Below, piece by piece: positions 28,520-37,602 of a DNA stretch of 64,000 nt. Position numbers and translations under genes: made by a program. Numbering within the stretch: the stretch's first letter is position 1; every line of letters begins with the position of its first letter. The stretch is from Allomyces macrogynus ATCC 38327. Its lineage: Eukaryota > Blastocladiomycota > Blastocladiomycetes > Blastocladiales > Blastocladiaceae. Under the pieces are notes generated by a model. The model made no database searches, was not told the DNA's origin, and saw nothing but the letters and a program-made list of their open reading frames with translations. The stretch lies in NCBI GenBank assembly GCA_000151295.1, contig GG745362.1, forward strand, positions 165,553 to 229,552, read 5' to 3'.

Positions 28520-30232
28520 ATGGTGCGAAAGACAATCGAACAGCGGTTCTTGGACCTCGCTGATGAAACAAAGGGTAAGTTAATCTTGGAGAAGACTGGG
28601 AGTGGGCAGAAAATCAAAGGGCGTGTTATTGACAATAACGGGGCCGTGCGAACATTTATTTTTCCGAATGCAAAGGAGGCCTTGACTGTATGGGCCCCAT
28701 ATTTGAAGCTGAGTAATTTTACCCATTTGCCACTGAGTTACAAAGACAACTTTCAAGGCAACAAGACGGGTGTGTTCTATATGGAAGTCGACGGCCGCAA
28801 GATTGCATACAAACCAAGTGAAATCCGACAGTTCATAAAAACCGAGGTGGCAAACGGTGGGGAACCTGAAACTGGTGGGATTCGTCGTGAACCCGTTCAA
28901 GAGCCAACTCCAGAACCGACAACCGCAAAGGAAAAGGAACCTGAACTTCAAGTCACAACTACATCAGATGCAATGCAAATTGTCGAATACGAACCTGAAT
29001 ATTCAACACCATCAGAATTTGAGCCAACAGTAGTCGTCCCAGCGGTTGTTCCCATGACGCCTGTCGAGCCCGGCGATTATCAGACTGGTATGGTCCAGTC
29101 ATATCCACCCCCTCTCCAAATCGAGTACACTATCGAGAACGCGAATGACGGTGGGAACGATTTGCCGCCCAGCGTAAACACCGTTCAGCAGTCACTGGCC
29201 ATTGTTCCGGTGACATTTTTTGGTGAAGAACGTCAAATTCCACAGTCGATTTACAATGACGACGTTGTTCACACATACGAGGGAGAAACACGATTCCTCG
29301 AAGGCAGCAAAGACATCCAGTTGTACACTCCGCCTGGTGAACTGATTGAATATAATGATGACATGGAGGTCGATATAATCCAAAACTTCCAACAGTTCAA
29401 CCAATTCACCATGAACAGCTTCCAACAGAATAACACGCAGATTGCTCTCGATGCGTTTATCAAGCAGTACGAATCGAATTATTATCAGCAGGTCATCGAC
29501 ATGCGTCAAAATATATTGGTCCAATACCAGAATTCGCCCGAAGTCTTACAAGCGTTAGACATCATTGCCACAAATTTCAGCCAAAGTGCGGTAATGCAAT
29601 ATCAAGCATACGAGCAGCTGATTGCAAATATGCAACAGCAGAACGGGTTCACAGCACAAACATTTGTCGAGTTGGCCACTGGAATCGTGGATAGCATGCG
29701 TCTTGAGCGAAACCAGATGGTGGCAGCGCTGGACCAGCAGCAGAGATTGCTGATTGGCGAAGTCGCACAAGGCATGTCCCAGGCTATCCAGAATCAACAA
29801 GGGTTGATTTCATCTCAACAACAGGCCCTTGAAAATGCCTTGCAAGGTCAGTCGAATGTGAACCAGGACGTCGCGGGAACGCTGCAAGGAATTCAACAAA
29901 AGCTCGGTGAGATTGGGAATGGGGGTGGCGGCCCCCCTGTTGACACGTCAAAAATCGAGTCCATGCTGGGGGACTTGTCGAACCAACTAAAAAAACCAGG
30001 TGGTAATATAAACACTTCAAAGATTGAGTCCATGCTTGCGAAAATCGTCAAAGCATTGAATTACAAGGAGGCCATCGCCCCAGAATTCGAGGAACAGAAG
30101 ACGTCTGCTGGCCCTGGGTTTGTTGAGAAAAAAATCAAGCAACATCAAAAACAAAGTCCACGACTCTTCAAGCCCATTCGGTACACACAGCCAAAACAAA
30201 GTGGCATCATCACATCGCTTGGATGGGCCTAA
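28520..30232 (+). CDS. Large Gln-rich PLV protein, unknown (probable virion component)
   Basis: 570 residues, one of the largest PLV ORFs. The N-terminal about 115 residues form a small globular region (KGRVIDNNGAVRTFIF, FYMEVDGRKIAYKP). Residues about 115-215 are Pro/Glu/Thr-rich and disordered. Residues about 280-450 are Gln/Asn-rich helices (for example NQFTMNSFQQNNTQ, ALDQQQRLLIGEVAQGMSQA) predicted as coiled coil. Near the end, DTSKIESMLGDL and NTSKIESMLAKI form a short direct repeat. It immediately precedes the packaging ATPase and capsid genes, so a structural or scaffold role is likely by position only. No family recognised. Confidence 0.5.
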   Translation: MVRKTIEQRFLDLADETKGKLILEKTGSGQKIKGRVIDNNGAVRTFIFPNAKEALTVWAPYLKLSNFTHLPLSYKDNFQGNKTGVFYMEVDGRKIAYKPSEIRQFIKTEVANGGEPETGGIRREPVQEPTPEPTTAKEKEPELQVTTTSDAMQIVEYEPEYSTPSEFEPTVVVPAVVPMTPVEPGDYQTGMVQSYPPPLQIEYTIENANDGGNDLPPSVNTVQQSLAIVPVTFFGEERQIPQSIYNDDVVHTYEGETRFLEGSKDIQLYTPPGELIEYNDDMEVDIIQNFQQFNQFTMNSFQQNNTQIALDAFIKQYESNYYQQVIDMRQNILVQYQNSPEVLQALDIIATNFSQSAVMQYQAYEQLIANMQQQNGFTAQTFVELATGIVDSMRLERNQMVAALDQQQRLLIGEVAQGMSQAIQNQQGLISSQQQALENALQGQSNVNQDVAGTLQGIQQKLGEIGNGGGGPPVDTSKIESMLGDLSNQLKKPGGNINTSKIESMLAKIVKALNYKEAIAPEFEEQKTSAGPGFVEKKIKQHQKQSPRLFKPIRYTQPKQSGIITSLGWA

Positions 30233-30259
30233 TCTTTTTTGTGAATATACTGTAACAGA

Positions 30260-31063
30260 ATGTCGAATCCATACAAGATTGTGCCCATCGACAATGGCTT
30301 TACACAGAATGCAAGCAACAAGCCGTCAGCCATCCCAAAACACCCTTTCTCTCTATCCCTCGTTGCTCCAAAGGGCAGTGGGAAGAGCACGCTGATTGCA
30401 AATCTGCTCTGTTTCGACCATTTCTTCAAAGGACACTTCGACACTATCTGGGTGTTTAACCCCACTGCTTTGGCTGACGACAAATATTCATATATAATGT
30501 CTCAGCCCATTCTAAAACAAAAAAAACGAGACCCAACCAGCATCGACCCGGAACAACACAATCCAAAACGGTTGTGTATTCCCGCAGGGTGCCTTGTTAC
30601 TGAGCCAGACGACTTTGTGCCCACCTTGCGCAAAATCCGGGATGCAGCAAAGAAACAGTTTGAGGAGGGCGACAAAAAGAACATGCCATCACAACTCATT
30701 GTGCTAGACGATGTGCTGGGCTTGAAAGTGTTGTCTGACAGGACTTTGACGAATTTTCTGTGTAATTCTCGTCATTACAACATCTCAACTCTCATCTCGG
30801 TGCAGCGATGGTGCTCAATCCCAAAAACAATTCGCCTGAATTGCTCATTTGCAATCGTCTTTCCGATATACGACCGCGTGGAAATCAAGACGCTGTACGA
30901 GGAAACTGGCAGTCGGTTTACACTCAGACAGTTTGAGGAAATCATTGACGAGTTGTTTGATGAGCGTAGCACAACAAAACGGCCTTTTTTGTGTGTGAAC
31001 AACCAGAACAGCCCCAAGTACCGTCTCATAGACTCTTTTCAAGAATTCATCGTCAAAGATTAA
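30260..31063 (+). CDS. FtsK/HerA-family genome-packaging ATPase (A32-like)
   Basis: 267 residues. Walker A APKGSGKST (36-44). Walker B QLIVLDDV (145-152). After Walker B comes SRHYNISTLISVQRW (170-184), the sensor-type segment with Gln that is typical of A32-like packaging ATPases of PLVs, virophages and NCLDVs. It pumps the genome into preformed capsids. It lies between the Gln-rich gene and the major capsid gene with a 27-bp gap upstream. Intact. Confidence 0.85.
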   Translation: MSNPYKIVPIDNGFTQNASNKPSAIPKHPFSLSLVAPKGSGKSTLIANLLCFDHFFKGHFDTIWVFNPTALADDKYSYIMSQPILKQKKRDPTSIDPEQHNPKRLCIPAGCLVTEPDDFVPTLRKIRDAAKKQFEEGDKKNMPSQLIVLDDVLGLKVLSDRTLTNFLCNSRHYNISTLISVQRWCSIPKTIRLNCSFAIVFPIYDRVEIKTLYEETGSRFTLRQFEEIIDELFDERSTTKRPFLCVNNQNSPKYRLIDSFQEFIVKD

Positions 31064-31108
31064 CAACACACATTTTTTTTCGAATGATACTGTAAAACCC
31101 CATTTACA

Positions 31109-32326
31109 ATGTCATCCACAGGCGATTTCTCAAAGGTGCTGACGAAGGTGTTGCCGGCTGAGTTGACTTACAATTTGCCGAAACAGAGTATTTACTCGTC
31201 GCGAAACACGGTAGAATTTTCCCCCCAGGCTGGACCGGTGTTTGGACAGAATAACACCATTGTGTGGCATATCGGCCCTCGTGATGACTTTATGGATACG
31301 CATTCCACGTTCCTAGAATTCACCGCACAGACTGTGGACAGCAACGTGTCATTTACAGAAGGGATTCACTGTCTGATTGCAACAATTCGTTTGTACACAA
31401 GCACTGGGATGCTACTTGAAGAACTTCCATACTACAATTTACGTCAACGAGTGGAATCTGACCTGACCGTAACACAGCATATGAAAGACAGTGTACTCGG
31501 GGTGTGCCAGGGCTACTTCCCCACCGGTACAGACCGCTGGGTGCAATCTAGCACGCTGCAGCGTTACTCCATCCCCATTAAGACCTCAATCTTTGCGAAC
31601 CAGAAACACTTGCCTTTGAAATACATGGGCGGACTTCGTCTCGAGGTAACTCTAGCGGCGGCCTCTGACGCGTGTATCACACGGAATGGCGCCACTGCAA
31701 ATTACCAACTCATTGAACCCGTGGTACGCTGTGATTTGATTCATCTGAATGACAAACAGACAAGTGTCTTCGATGACGCCTTCAGACGGCAAGGTTTGAA
31801 ATTATACGGCCATACATACAACCACCATTTCCTACAATACTCTGTTCCAAATGCTAACCTCACTATTAGTGACCGATGTGCCTCAGCCCGTGACGTCCTT
31901 GTGGTATTCCGTGATAATACAGTGTTGAACGACCCAACCAAGGACAGCTTCGTCCGTGCGAAAACCATCGACACCTATCAATTCAGTGTCAACTCGAAAT
32001 TAACGCCCCAGCGGGCGGTTGTCGTGTCTGGAAATGGCACACAAGCCTTCACTGAGCTTCTCAATACCTTTCACGGCCATATTATCGGGGGTGATATCAG
32101 CCCGGCAAAGTGGAAGCATGCAACTGAAGGTTCGTTCGTAATCGGGCGAGACCTCGAATCTAGCCGCACCGTTGTGTCTGGTGACTCGACCATGCGTACT
32201 CAGGCTGTCGACATGCAGCTAATCGTGACGTCCAATGTGGTCCCGAATCAGCGCGTTGACTGTTTCCTTTCCTGCGACGTCATCTATGAATTTCTCCCGA
32301 CGAAAGAAGTGAATATTTACAAGTAA
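31109..32326 (+). CDS. Major capsid protein, double jelly roll
   Basis: 405 residues, placed exactly where PLVs encode the MCP. PLV MCP-like landmarks: an N-terminal beta strand followed by FGQNNTIVWHIGPRDDFMDTHSTFLEF (the GNF.D...S.L.F class of motif); YNLRQRVESDL; YMGGLRLEVTLA in the middle (GG.R.E); and a C-terminal strand pair (DMQLIVTSN, then CDVIYEFLP). The pattern of alternating beta strands suits two fused jelly rolls. It is shorter than Maverick MCPs (often about 600) but within the PLV range as I know it. No obvious cleavage signal. Confidence 0.78.
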   Translation: MSSTGDFSKVLTKVLPAELTYNLPKQSIYSSRNTVEFSPQAGPVFGQNNTIVWHIGPRDDFMDTHSTFLEFTAQTVDSNVSFTEGIHCLIATIRLYTSTGMLLEELPYYNLRQRVESDLTVTQHMKDSVLGVCQGYFPTGTDRWVQSSTLQRYSIPIKTSIFANQKHLPLKYMGGLRLEVTLAAASDACITRNGATANYQLIEPVVRCDLIHLNDKQTSVFDDAFRRQGLKLYGHTYNHHFLQYSVPNANLTISDRCASARDVLVVFRDNTVLNDPTKDSFVRAKTIDTYQFSVNSKLTPQRAVVVSGNGTQAFTELLNTFHGHIIGGDISPAKWKHATEGSFVIGRDLESSRTVVSGDSTMRTQAVDMQLIVTSNVVPNQRVDCFLSCDVIYEFLPTKEVNIYK

Positions 32327-32356
32327 AGTGTTTATTTTCTGTGTATATTGGTAAAC

Positions 32357-32611
32357 ATGATTTTCAGAAACGTTTGGACGAATTTTACAAATTTCCTGGG
32401 AAATGTTGGGCATTTCGTGAACAGGCATATTCCAACAGTGTTGAACGGCGTAAAGTCAGTGTCAAAATTTTTCGAGCTCTCTCACCACCCGGGCGTTGCA
32501 AGCGTGGCCAGCTTGGTGCACAAGGGAGCTGACCTTGCCTCAGACATCCACACATGGTTCAACTCACCAGGCGAAGTTGACGATTCGCCTCCGATTGAGG
32601 ACCTTGATTAG
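32357..32611 (+). CDS. Small amphipathic PLV protein, unknown
   Basis: 84 residues. The first 40 residues make an amphipathic helix (FRNVWTNFTNFLGNVGHFV) followed by VLNGVKSVSKFF. The C-terminus is acidic (EVDDSPPIEDLD). Position between major and minor capsid genes, size and amphipathic N-terminus recall adenovirus pVI-type or other membrane-active minor virion proteins, but this is inference. The ATG at 32357 follows a GGTAAAC motif. Confidence 0.5.
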   Translation: MIFRNVWTNFTNFLGNVGHFVNRHIPTVLNGVKSVSKFFELSHHPGVASVASLVHKGADLASDIHTWFNSPGEVDDSPPIEDLD

Positions 32612-32635
32612 TTTTTTCTCTAAGTTAATGAATAA

Positions 32636-33391
32636 ATGTCGCAAACACCTCATCACTATCGCACACTGACCATTTGCTCTCGAGACTTGGTCAATGGCGT
32701 GTTGCCATTACCTAAAAACATGAGCGTGCGTGGAGTACGTGTAGAGAGTGCCTATCTGTGTAATTCATGGCACAACGTCTCTTCAAAAGCAAACAAGGTT
32801 TCGGTTCGACAGTTGCGTGGCGCCATCGAATTCCCAGGAATTCTGACCTTGCCTGATGGCAATTACGATTCGAGTTCGTTTTGCTCAACTTTGAAAACAC
32901 TTTTGAACAATGCTCCAGCAGGCTACTTGTGGCTTGGGACGTGGGACGTATTCGTGGACCAAAATACCTCGAAAATGGTCATCACGAACGACACACACGA
33001 CTTTAAATTTGACCCAGTTGACAATTCTGTTTATTCACTGATGGGCTTCAATTATCTGTTTGGGTACAACAAGCGTCAAACATCGTCTGGTGTTGTCAAC
33101 CTCTCGCCCACAAACCTGCTTCATGTGTACAGTCAAAATCTTGGGGGTCGTTTGCAAGACAACATCTACAGTCAATATTTGAACAACAACTCTATTTTAT
33201 GTTCAATTCATGTGACGGCGCCATTCGGGAGCTGGTTTGAGCACCGACCTCACATGGGCGACTATTTCCGATTCTCTACAAATAACATGGAATGCGTGCT
33301 GGATTCGATTGATATTAGCATTGTTGATGAGCAGTTGGCTCCGATTGACTTTCTGGGCCAGCCATTCTATGTGACCCTCGCGTTTATTTGA
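32636..33391 (+). CDS. Minor capsid (penton) protein, single jelly roll
   Basis: 251 residues. It starts with a strand-rich segment (HYRTLTICSRDLVNGVLPLP). In the middle it has the DGNYDSSSFCSTLKTLLN helix-turn typical of virophage/PLV penton proteins, then strand repeats to LAPIDFLGQPFYVTLAFI at the very C-terminus. The D/E-G-x-Y pattern and the hydrophobic C-terminal strand agree with PLV minor capsid proteins. It is the standard downstream partner of the MCP. Confidence 0.75.
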   Translation: MSQTPHHYRTLTICSRDLVNGVLPLPKNMSVRGVRVESAYLCNSWHNVSSKANKVSVRQLRGAIEFPGILTLPDGNYDSSSFCSTLKTLLNNAPAGYLWLGTWDVFVDQNTSKMVITNDTHDFKFDPVDNSVYSLMGFNYLFGYNKRQTSSGVVNLSPTNLLHVYSQNLGGRLQDNIYSQYLNNNSILCSIHVTAPFGSWFEHRPHMGDYFRFSTNNMECVLDSIDISIVDEQLAPIDFLGQPFYVTLAFI

Positions 33392-33425
33392 ATAAATAAT
33401 TTTTCTTGGAACATGGTAAACAAAA

Positions 33426-33524
33426 ATGGTCCTCGAGATTATTCTAGTCGTCACGAACGTGCTTGTGTTGGTCGGAAATTTGAGTATCATCGGATACCAG
33501 GCGCATACACAGAAAAATTCATAG
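33426..33524 (+). CDS. Tiny single-pass membrane protein
   Basis: 32 residues: ATG then a strongly hydrophobic helix (about residues 4-24, EIILVVTNVLVLVGNLSIIG) and a short polar tail ending KNS. It begins 34 bp after the penton stop and just after a GGTAAACA motif shared with other virion-gene starts. Function unknown; a tiny membrane protein in a capsid operon may sit in an internal membrane or act in egress. Confidence 0.5.
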   Translation: MVLEIILVVTNVLVLVGNLSIIGYQAHTQKNS

Positions 33525-33577
33525 AATTAGTTTAAACGCAGCAATGTGCTTGGTTCTTTTGTCTCGTCAAAAGAAAA

Positions 33578-33724
33578 ATGGACGCCCACCCACAACCACA
33601 ACCACAACCGCCCAAAGAGAAAAAGCGGTCAAAAAAGACAAGCGACCGTCCAAAACAGTGCAGTCCGACCGCGATTCGCGACAGACTTGGACCGAACGAG
33701 TTCTACACAGTATACTTTGATTAA
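33578..33724 (+). CDS. Small basic Pro/Gln/Lys protein
   Basis: 48 residues. It has an N-terminal PQPQPQPP run, a lysine cluster KEKKRSKK, then PTAIRDRLGPNEFYTVYFD. It is the last ORF before the right TIR. The charge suggests nucleic acid binding. Moderate support: AAAAATG context and viral-like composition. Confidence 0.4.
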   Translation: MDAHPQPQPQPPKEKKRSKKTSDRPKQCSPTAIRDRLGPNEFYTVYFD

Positions 33725-33886
33725 CGTGTGTGTAACACACTGCACGGACACTATTCGTGCAATGTGAATTTCCCGTAAAAAATACACCGAATCCTTTCCA
33801 CGACGGCCATCTCTCCACTCCGCTGCGCTGCGTGGAGCCTCATGGCCACCACAACGACAAATCCCCACGATTCGTTTTTTGCAAGC
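33725..33886. other. Spacer between last PLV gene and right TIR
   Basis: 162 bp with no gene. It includes GTGTGTAACACAC and a GC-rich stretch (CTCCACTCCGCTGCGCTGCGTGGAG hairpin, about 33815-33838) that may act as a terminator-like structure. Confidence 0.4.
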
Positions 33887-33939
33887 GGTTGTTGGTCCTC
33901 CCAGTGGTCACCCAGCCCCATTCAAACCGTTCAAAGAAA

Positions 33940-34096
33940 AGTGGCACGAGTGGCACGACTTTGGGGGTATTTTAAATCGCCAGAGAAGCGGGGGGAAAAG
34001 AGTGCAACGCCAGAATCGTGCGTTCTTTCCCCCCCGGGCCTGGACCCTCTTAAAAAACCTCCAAAAGTCGTGCCACTGTGCCATTTTCGTGCCACT
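33940..34096. repeat. Foldback unit 3', right TIR
   Basis: Mirror of the left unit at 20604-20760. Confidence 0.8.
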
Positions 34097-34139
34097 TTAG
34101 TGTTTGACCAAAGCAACGAACAGTGTAAATTAGCACTCA

Positions 34140-34215
34140 GACGCCTAATTTATAGTGAAAACTGCTCTGAACACACACTCGAGGCAAAGCAACGAAACAT
34201 GATAAATTAGGCGTC
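34140..34215. repeat. Inverted 13-bp pair, right TIR
   Basis: Mirror of the left pair at 20485-20560. Confidence 0.55.
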
Positions 34216-34563
34216 CCCTGCCTAAAAATTATCGTGAACTCCCTCGCCTATAAGACCCGGGAGCCCCCCAGCACCCGAATGCCCCTTTGCCAGTGTAATT
34301 CTGGACACCCACACCCACTCCCAAAGGGCCTTTCTCTGAGTACTCTCCAGGAAAACCGATTGTCCCCCCTTAAAAGGAGATGGCTGGGTGCACAGTACAC
34401 TGGCCCCTTATTATATTATTCCCTCGCCCCATGTCCTTGGTGGCTGTGCTGGATGCGCATCTGGTGCAGTTGTCGAGGCGTGGGTTTGGGTCATGGCAAG
34501 GCTTCAAGGGTCGCAACCTTGGGTTTTGCTGTGGCCCCTCCCTTTTGTCGGTCGAGCCAGGAG

Positions 34564-34615
34564 TAAGTGGCAGGAGTAAGTGGCAGGAGTAAGTGGCAGG
34601 AGTAAGTGGCAGGAG
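34564..34615. repeat. 13-bp tandem repeat, right TIR
   Basis: Mirror of the left repeat. Here it reads TAAGTGGCAGGAG four times. Confidence 0.9.
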
Positions 34616-34783
34616 AACCCCCCTTCCTCAACCGCTCTTGTGCAGCTGCTCCCTTGATGTGCCTGGCCAGCCATCGAGGTTGATGCGCGCCTTGAGCGGT
34701 TGCCCTCTCCCTTTCCTTGTTATCTTTATGTGAATCAATGCGCCCAGCTGGGCCGGGGAGACTATGGTTGAACATGACATGAA

Positions 34784-34939
34784 AGTGGCACGAGTGGCAC
34801 GACTTTGGGGGTATTTTAAATCGCCAGAGAAGTGGGGGGAAAAGAGTGCAACGCCAGAATCTTGCGTTCTTTCCCCCCGGGCCTAGACCCTCTTAAAAAC
34901 CCCCTAAAAGTCGTGCCATCGTGCCATTTCCGTGCCACT
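34784..34939. repeat. Foldback unit 2', right TIR
   Basis: Mirror of the left unit at 19761-19916. Confidence 0.8.
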
Positions 34940-35007
34940 TCCTTGCTATCTTTATGTGATTCAACGCGCCAGCTGGGCGGGGAAGCTATGGTTGAACATG
35001 ACATGAA

Positions 35008-35163
35008 AGTGGCACGAGTGGCACGACTTTGGGGGTATTTTAAATCGCCAGAGAAGTGGGGGGAAAAGAGTGCAACGCCAGAATCTTGCGTTCTTTCCCC
35101 CCGGGCCTAGACCCTCTTAAAAAACCTCCAAAAGTCGTGCCACTGTGCCATTTCCGTGCCACT
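35008..35163. repeat. Foldback unit 1', right TIR
   Basis: Mirror of the left unit at 19537-19692. Confidence 0.8.
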
Positions 35164-35335
35164 TCCTGACCCATTCCCATGATTGCTTCCCCAAACCCTT
35201 CCTTGCTATTTTCACCGAATAATCTCCAAGTCCCCAGCTCGCCGGTCGGGGTGGCCAACAGCTGTCACTGTCGTGTTCCCGGATTAGGTTATGGAGGACT
35301 GTCGTCGTGACACTGTCGTCGGGAGACTCCTGGAC

Positions 35336-35528
35336 TGACCCGGGTCACGCTACCACCTGCGGGGGCTGACGGGGCTGTCGCCCCTGGGGCGCGGGCACTT
35401 CCTGGCATGGCTGACACTGTAGCTATGACAGTTGACCCGGGTCACGCTACCACCTGCGGGGGCTGGCGGGGCTGTCGCCCCTGGGCGCGGGCACTCCCTG
35501 GTATGGCTGACACTGTAGCTACGACAGT
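35336..35528. repeat. Two 96-97 bp direct repeats, right TIR
   Basis: Mirror of 19172-19364. Confidence 0.85.
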
Positions 35529-35560
35529 GTCGTGGGCAGTGGGGGGTATGGCTGGACGAG

Positions 35561-35585
35561 TGTCACGGACTGACAGTCCGTGACA
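35561..35585. repeat. Terminal 25-nt palindrome, right
   Basis: Same palindrome as at the left end, ending the element with CA. Confidence 0.85.
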
Positions 35586-35590
35586 GTTCA
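35586..35590. repeat. Target site duplication, right (GTTCA)
   Basis: Matches 19110-19114. Confidence 0.85.
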
Positions 35591-36347
35591 TTCGCACCGC
35601 TGCTGCCGCTGATGCTCTTACTACTTGTGCCCAGGTCTCATAACTGGCGCTCTTCAATCGGTTTTGTAGTTCTAATCGATGCGGTCATGTTGCCATGAGC
35701 ATATGGGTCCGCCACGTTGAATCCGTCTCCGATTGTTATGGTTGCCCGTGGGGCTTGTAACGTAAGTGGTGTTACTAGTACTGAAGATGCGGTCAAATAA
35801 GGCTTGGATATTGCACGAGGGTGTGGACGTTAGAAAGTGCCTTTCTGTTCTGTTCCGAGACACATTTGGCCGCCGTTTTCTGAATAAAACAATGTACTTG
35901 GGCGACGCGTGATAGCATTTGGTGTGAATATTTGCCATCAGGGCGTCGTTTCATCATGGAGAACCATGGTCCTGCATCAGAGTTTGAACCAGCCGTTGGG
36001 AACGCGCAACATGCCACCACTTCGACAAACACTGAACACACCGCAGTACAATCACCCCACGTCCATCAACATATTACAATGAATTTATTATCATCCCAAT
36101 TAACATTTGGGTCGCTTAGAGGGCCAATTTGGCCCGTCACCTGTTGAACAGTATGCCGGCACGAATTTGACCACCATGTCTGAAGGCGACAAATCCCCAT
36201 ATATAATGCCCGCAACTGCGCAGCGTCATGCTTGCAGTGTGCAAGGAGAGCGGACAGAGCAAGAAAACTGAGCGTTGGAGACTCAACAATCCATTCTTTG
36301 CAATTCACAGACACCACCGACGCAACCACTGCGCCAACGCCGGCACT
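35591..36347. other. Right flank of insertion, no supported gene
   Basis: Short ORFs only on both strands, with no conserved motif. The insertion seems to have entered intergenic DNA rather than a gene. GC content is intermediate. Confidence 0.4.
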
Positions 36348-37602
36348 CTACACGACCGAATGCGCTGTTCGCAACTCGCCACGCGTCCGTTCCGGATCCG
36401 GGACCCGATCTGCCGGCTCAATCTCAGCCTCGACCATTGGCTGACCGCTTGCACTGCGAATCTCTTGCACGGCATTCGACGGAACGATGACTCTGTCGAG
36501 CGACGTCGCCGACTCACCCCCTGCCCCTGCTGCCGCTGCACGCGCACGTCCCTTTTCCTTCCTCGCCTTCCTGTTCGCGCGCCGCTCCTCGCGTCGTTCT
36601 TCAATCCCATCCACCGCCTCCCCGTAACACTCCTCGCCCTTGTCTCGATCCATCGACTCGCCCTCGAACCACTTGTGCAGGATCCGCACGCGCGCCATGA
36701 TGTGCCGCTGCCACAAGTACATGACGATCGTGGCGACCGGGAAGATCACGAGCCACTGAATCAGGGCGCGCGTCGTGGTCATGGTCGGGTAGCACGGGTA
36801 CGGCAGCGGCACGGCGACTTGCGCGAGACGGAGTGCGCGGTAGGTCGTTCCCGCGGGCCAGACGTGGTCGACGCCGAGGGTGATCAAGATCGACCCGATG
36901 ATGGCGGTCGTAAGCATGTGCGGGCCGAGCGTGCGCGCGTATTTCCGGTACCGCAGGTAGAAAAAGGCCGAGAAGAGGACGAGCGCGAGGAACGTCAGGT
37001 AGATCACGATACGCAAGTCGGCTTCGAACGAGTCCATGGCGACTTCCGGGTACGCGGCGAGGAACCAGATCACTACAGGCGAAACGCGGGCAGAAACGGT
37101 CAGCATGGTCGGCATGGAGGGTGGAGAAGGTTAGGGCAGACGTACTGGCCACGAAAATTGCGAGCACGACAAAGAACATGACAAACAAGTCGAGGGCCTC
37201 GATGAGGAACGCAAAGCAGAACAGCAGACCCGCGACGATTCCTATCGCGACTTCGCCAAACGCGGCGATAAAGACACCGCCCGCGACGAGGCCTGCAGCG
37301 ACTTTTCGGTTCTCGTAGAGCGGACACAGTGGCATATATCCGGCATCGCTTGCTCCGGCGATAATTGTTGGTGCCGAGGTAGGGGCGGCTGTTGAGGTAC
37401 TTGCTGCCGTGGTCGTTGATGTAACGCTTGTCGTGGGAGTCGGTTCCGCAGGCGCGGCAATCGGTACACCGTACGCCGTGGAGAAAACAATCGACAACAG
37501 AGTCGCGCAAGTGGCAGCGAAATACAGAGCTCGCTGGCGTCGATTTACGGCTCGAGCGCGAGTACGGCGCTGACATGTTGCAGAGTTGGATATTTGGTCC
37601 AT
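36348..37602 (-). CDS. Multipass membrane protein, TM7S3/TM198-like
   Basis: Two exons: 37602-37146 and 37072-36348, with a 73-nt intron (GTACGT...TGTAG, phase 1), giving 393 residues in one frame. The N-terminus has a signal or anchor segment (ALYFAATCATLLSIVFSTAYG) and a Thr/Ser/Pro-rich luminal stretch. Then come about six or seven membrane helices, including VAAGLVAGGVFIAAFG, GLLFCFAFLIEALDLFVMFF, IVIYLTFLALVLFSAFFYL and TTAIIGSILITLGVDHVW. The last has the G-S/I..LGVD pattern of TM7S3/TM198-like (DUF4203) proteins. The cytoplasmic tail is basic, with an RREERRANRKARKEK helix. Family placement is by pattern only; localisation is presumably endomembrane or plasma membrane. Confidence 0.55.

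Larger units (their letters stand above)
19115..35585. mobile_element. Integrated Polinton-like virus (PLV/virophage-like provirus), 16,471 bp
   Basis: Bounded by GTTCA duplications, with TG at the left end and CA at the right, and 1,699-bp inverted repeats. It encodes a full set of small eukaryotic DNA-virus hallmarks: TVpol-S3H replicase, tyrosine recombinase, DDE integrase, FtsK/HerA packaging ATPase, double-jelly-roll major capsid protein, single-jelly-roll minor capsid protein and a fibre-like protein. ORFs are long and intronless, and the interior is AT-richer than the host flanks. Only the fibre gene shows a break. The combination of capsid module plus TVpol rather than PolB fits Polinton-like viruses or virophages better than canonical Mavericks. 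Whether it is active, dormant or defective cannot be told from sequence alone. Confidence 0.92.
33887..35585. repeat. Right terminal inverted repeat, 1,699 bp
   Basis: Reverse complement of the left TIR over its whole length. The inner boundary is where the two copies diverge, after CCAACAACC. Confidence 0.93.

Noticed and set aside
28398..28583. Short ORF linking the small basic gene to the Gln-rich gene
   Set aside because: It lies in the GTACC repeat cluster and a different frame. The ATG at 28520 gives the long ORF directly.
19115..35585. LTR retrotransposon reading, because of the rve integrase and TG...CA ends
   Set aside because: Terminal repeats are inverted, not direct. There is no reverse transcriptase, protease or gag, and capsid and packaging genes of DNA viruses are present.
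36228..37181. 317-codon plus-strand ORF rich in Arg and His
   Set aside because: Antisense to the two-exon membrane protein, whose helices and exact splice join are convincing.
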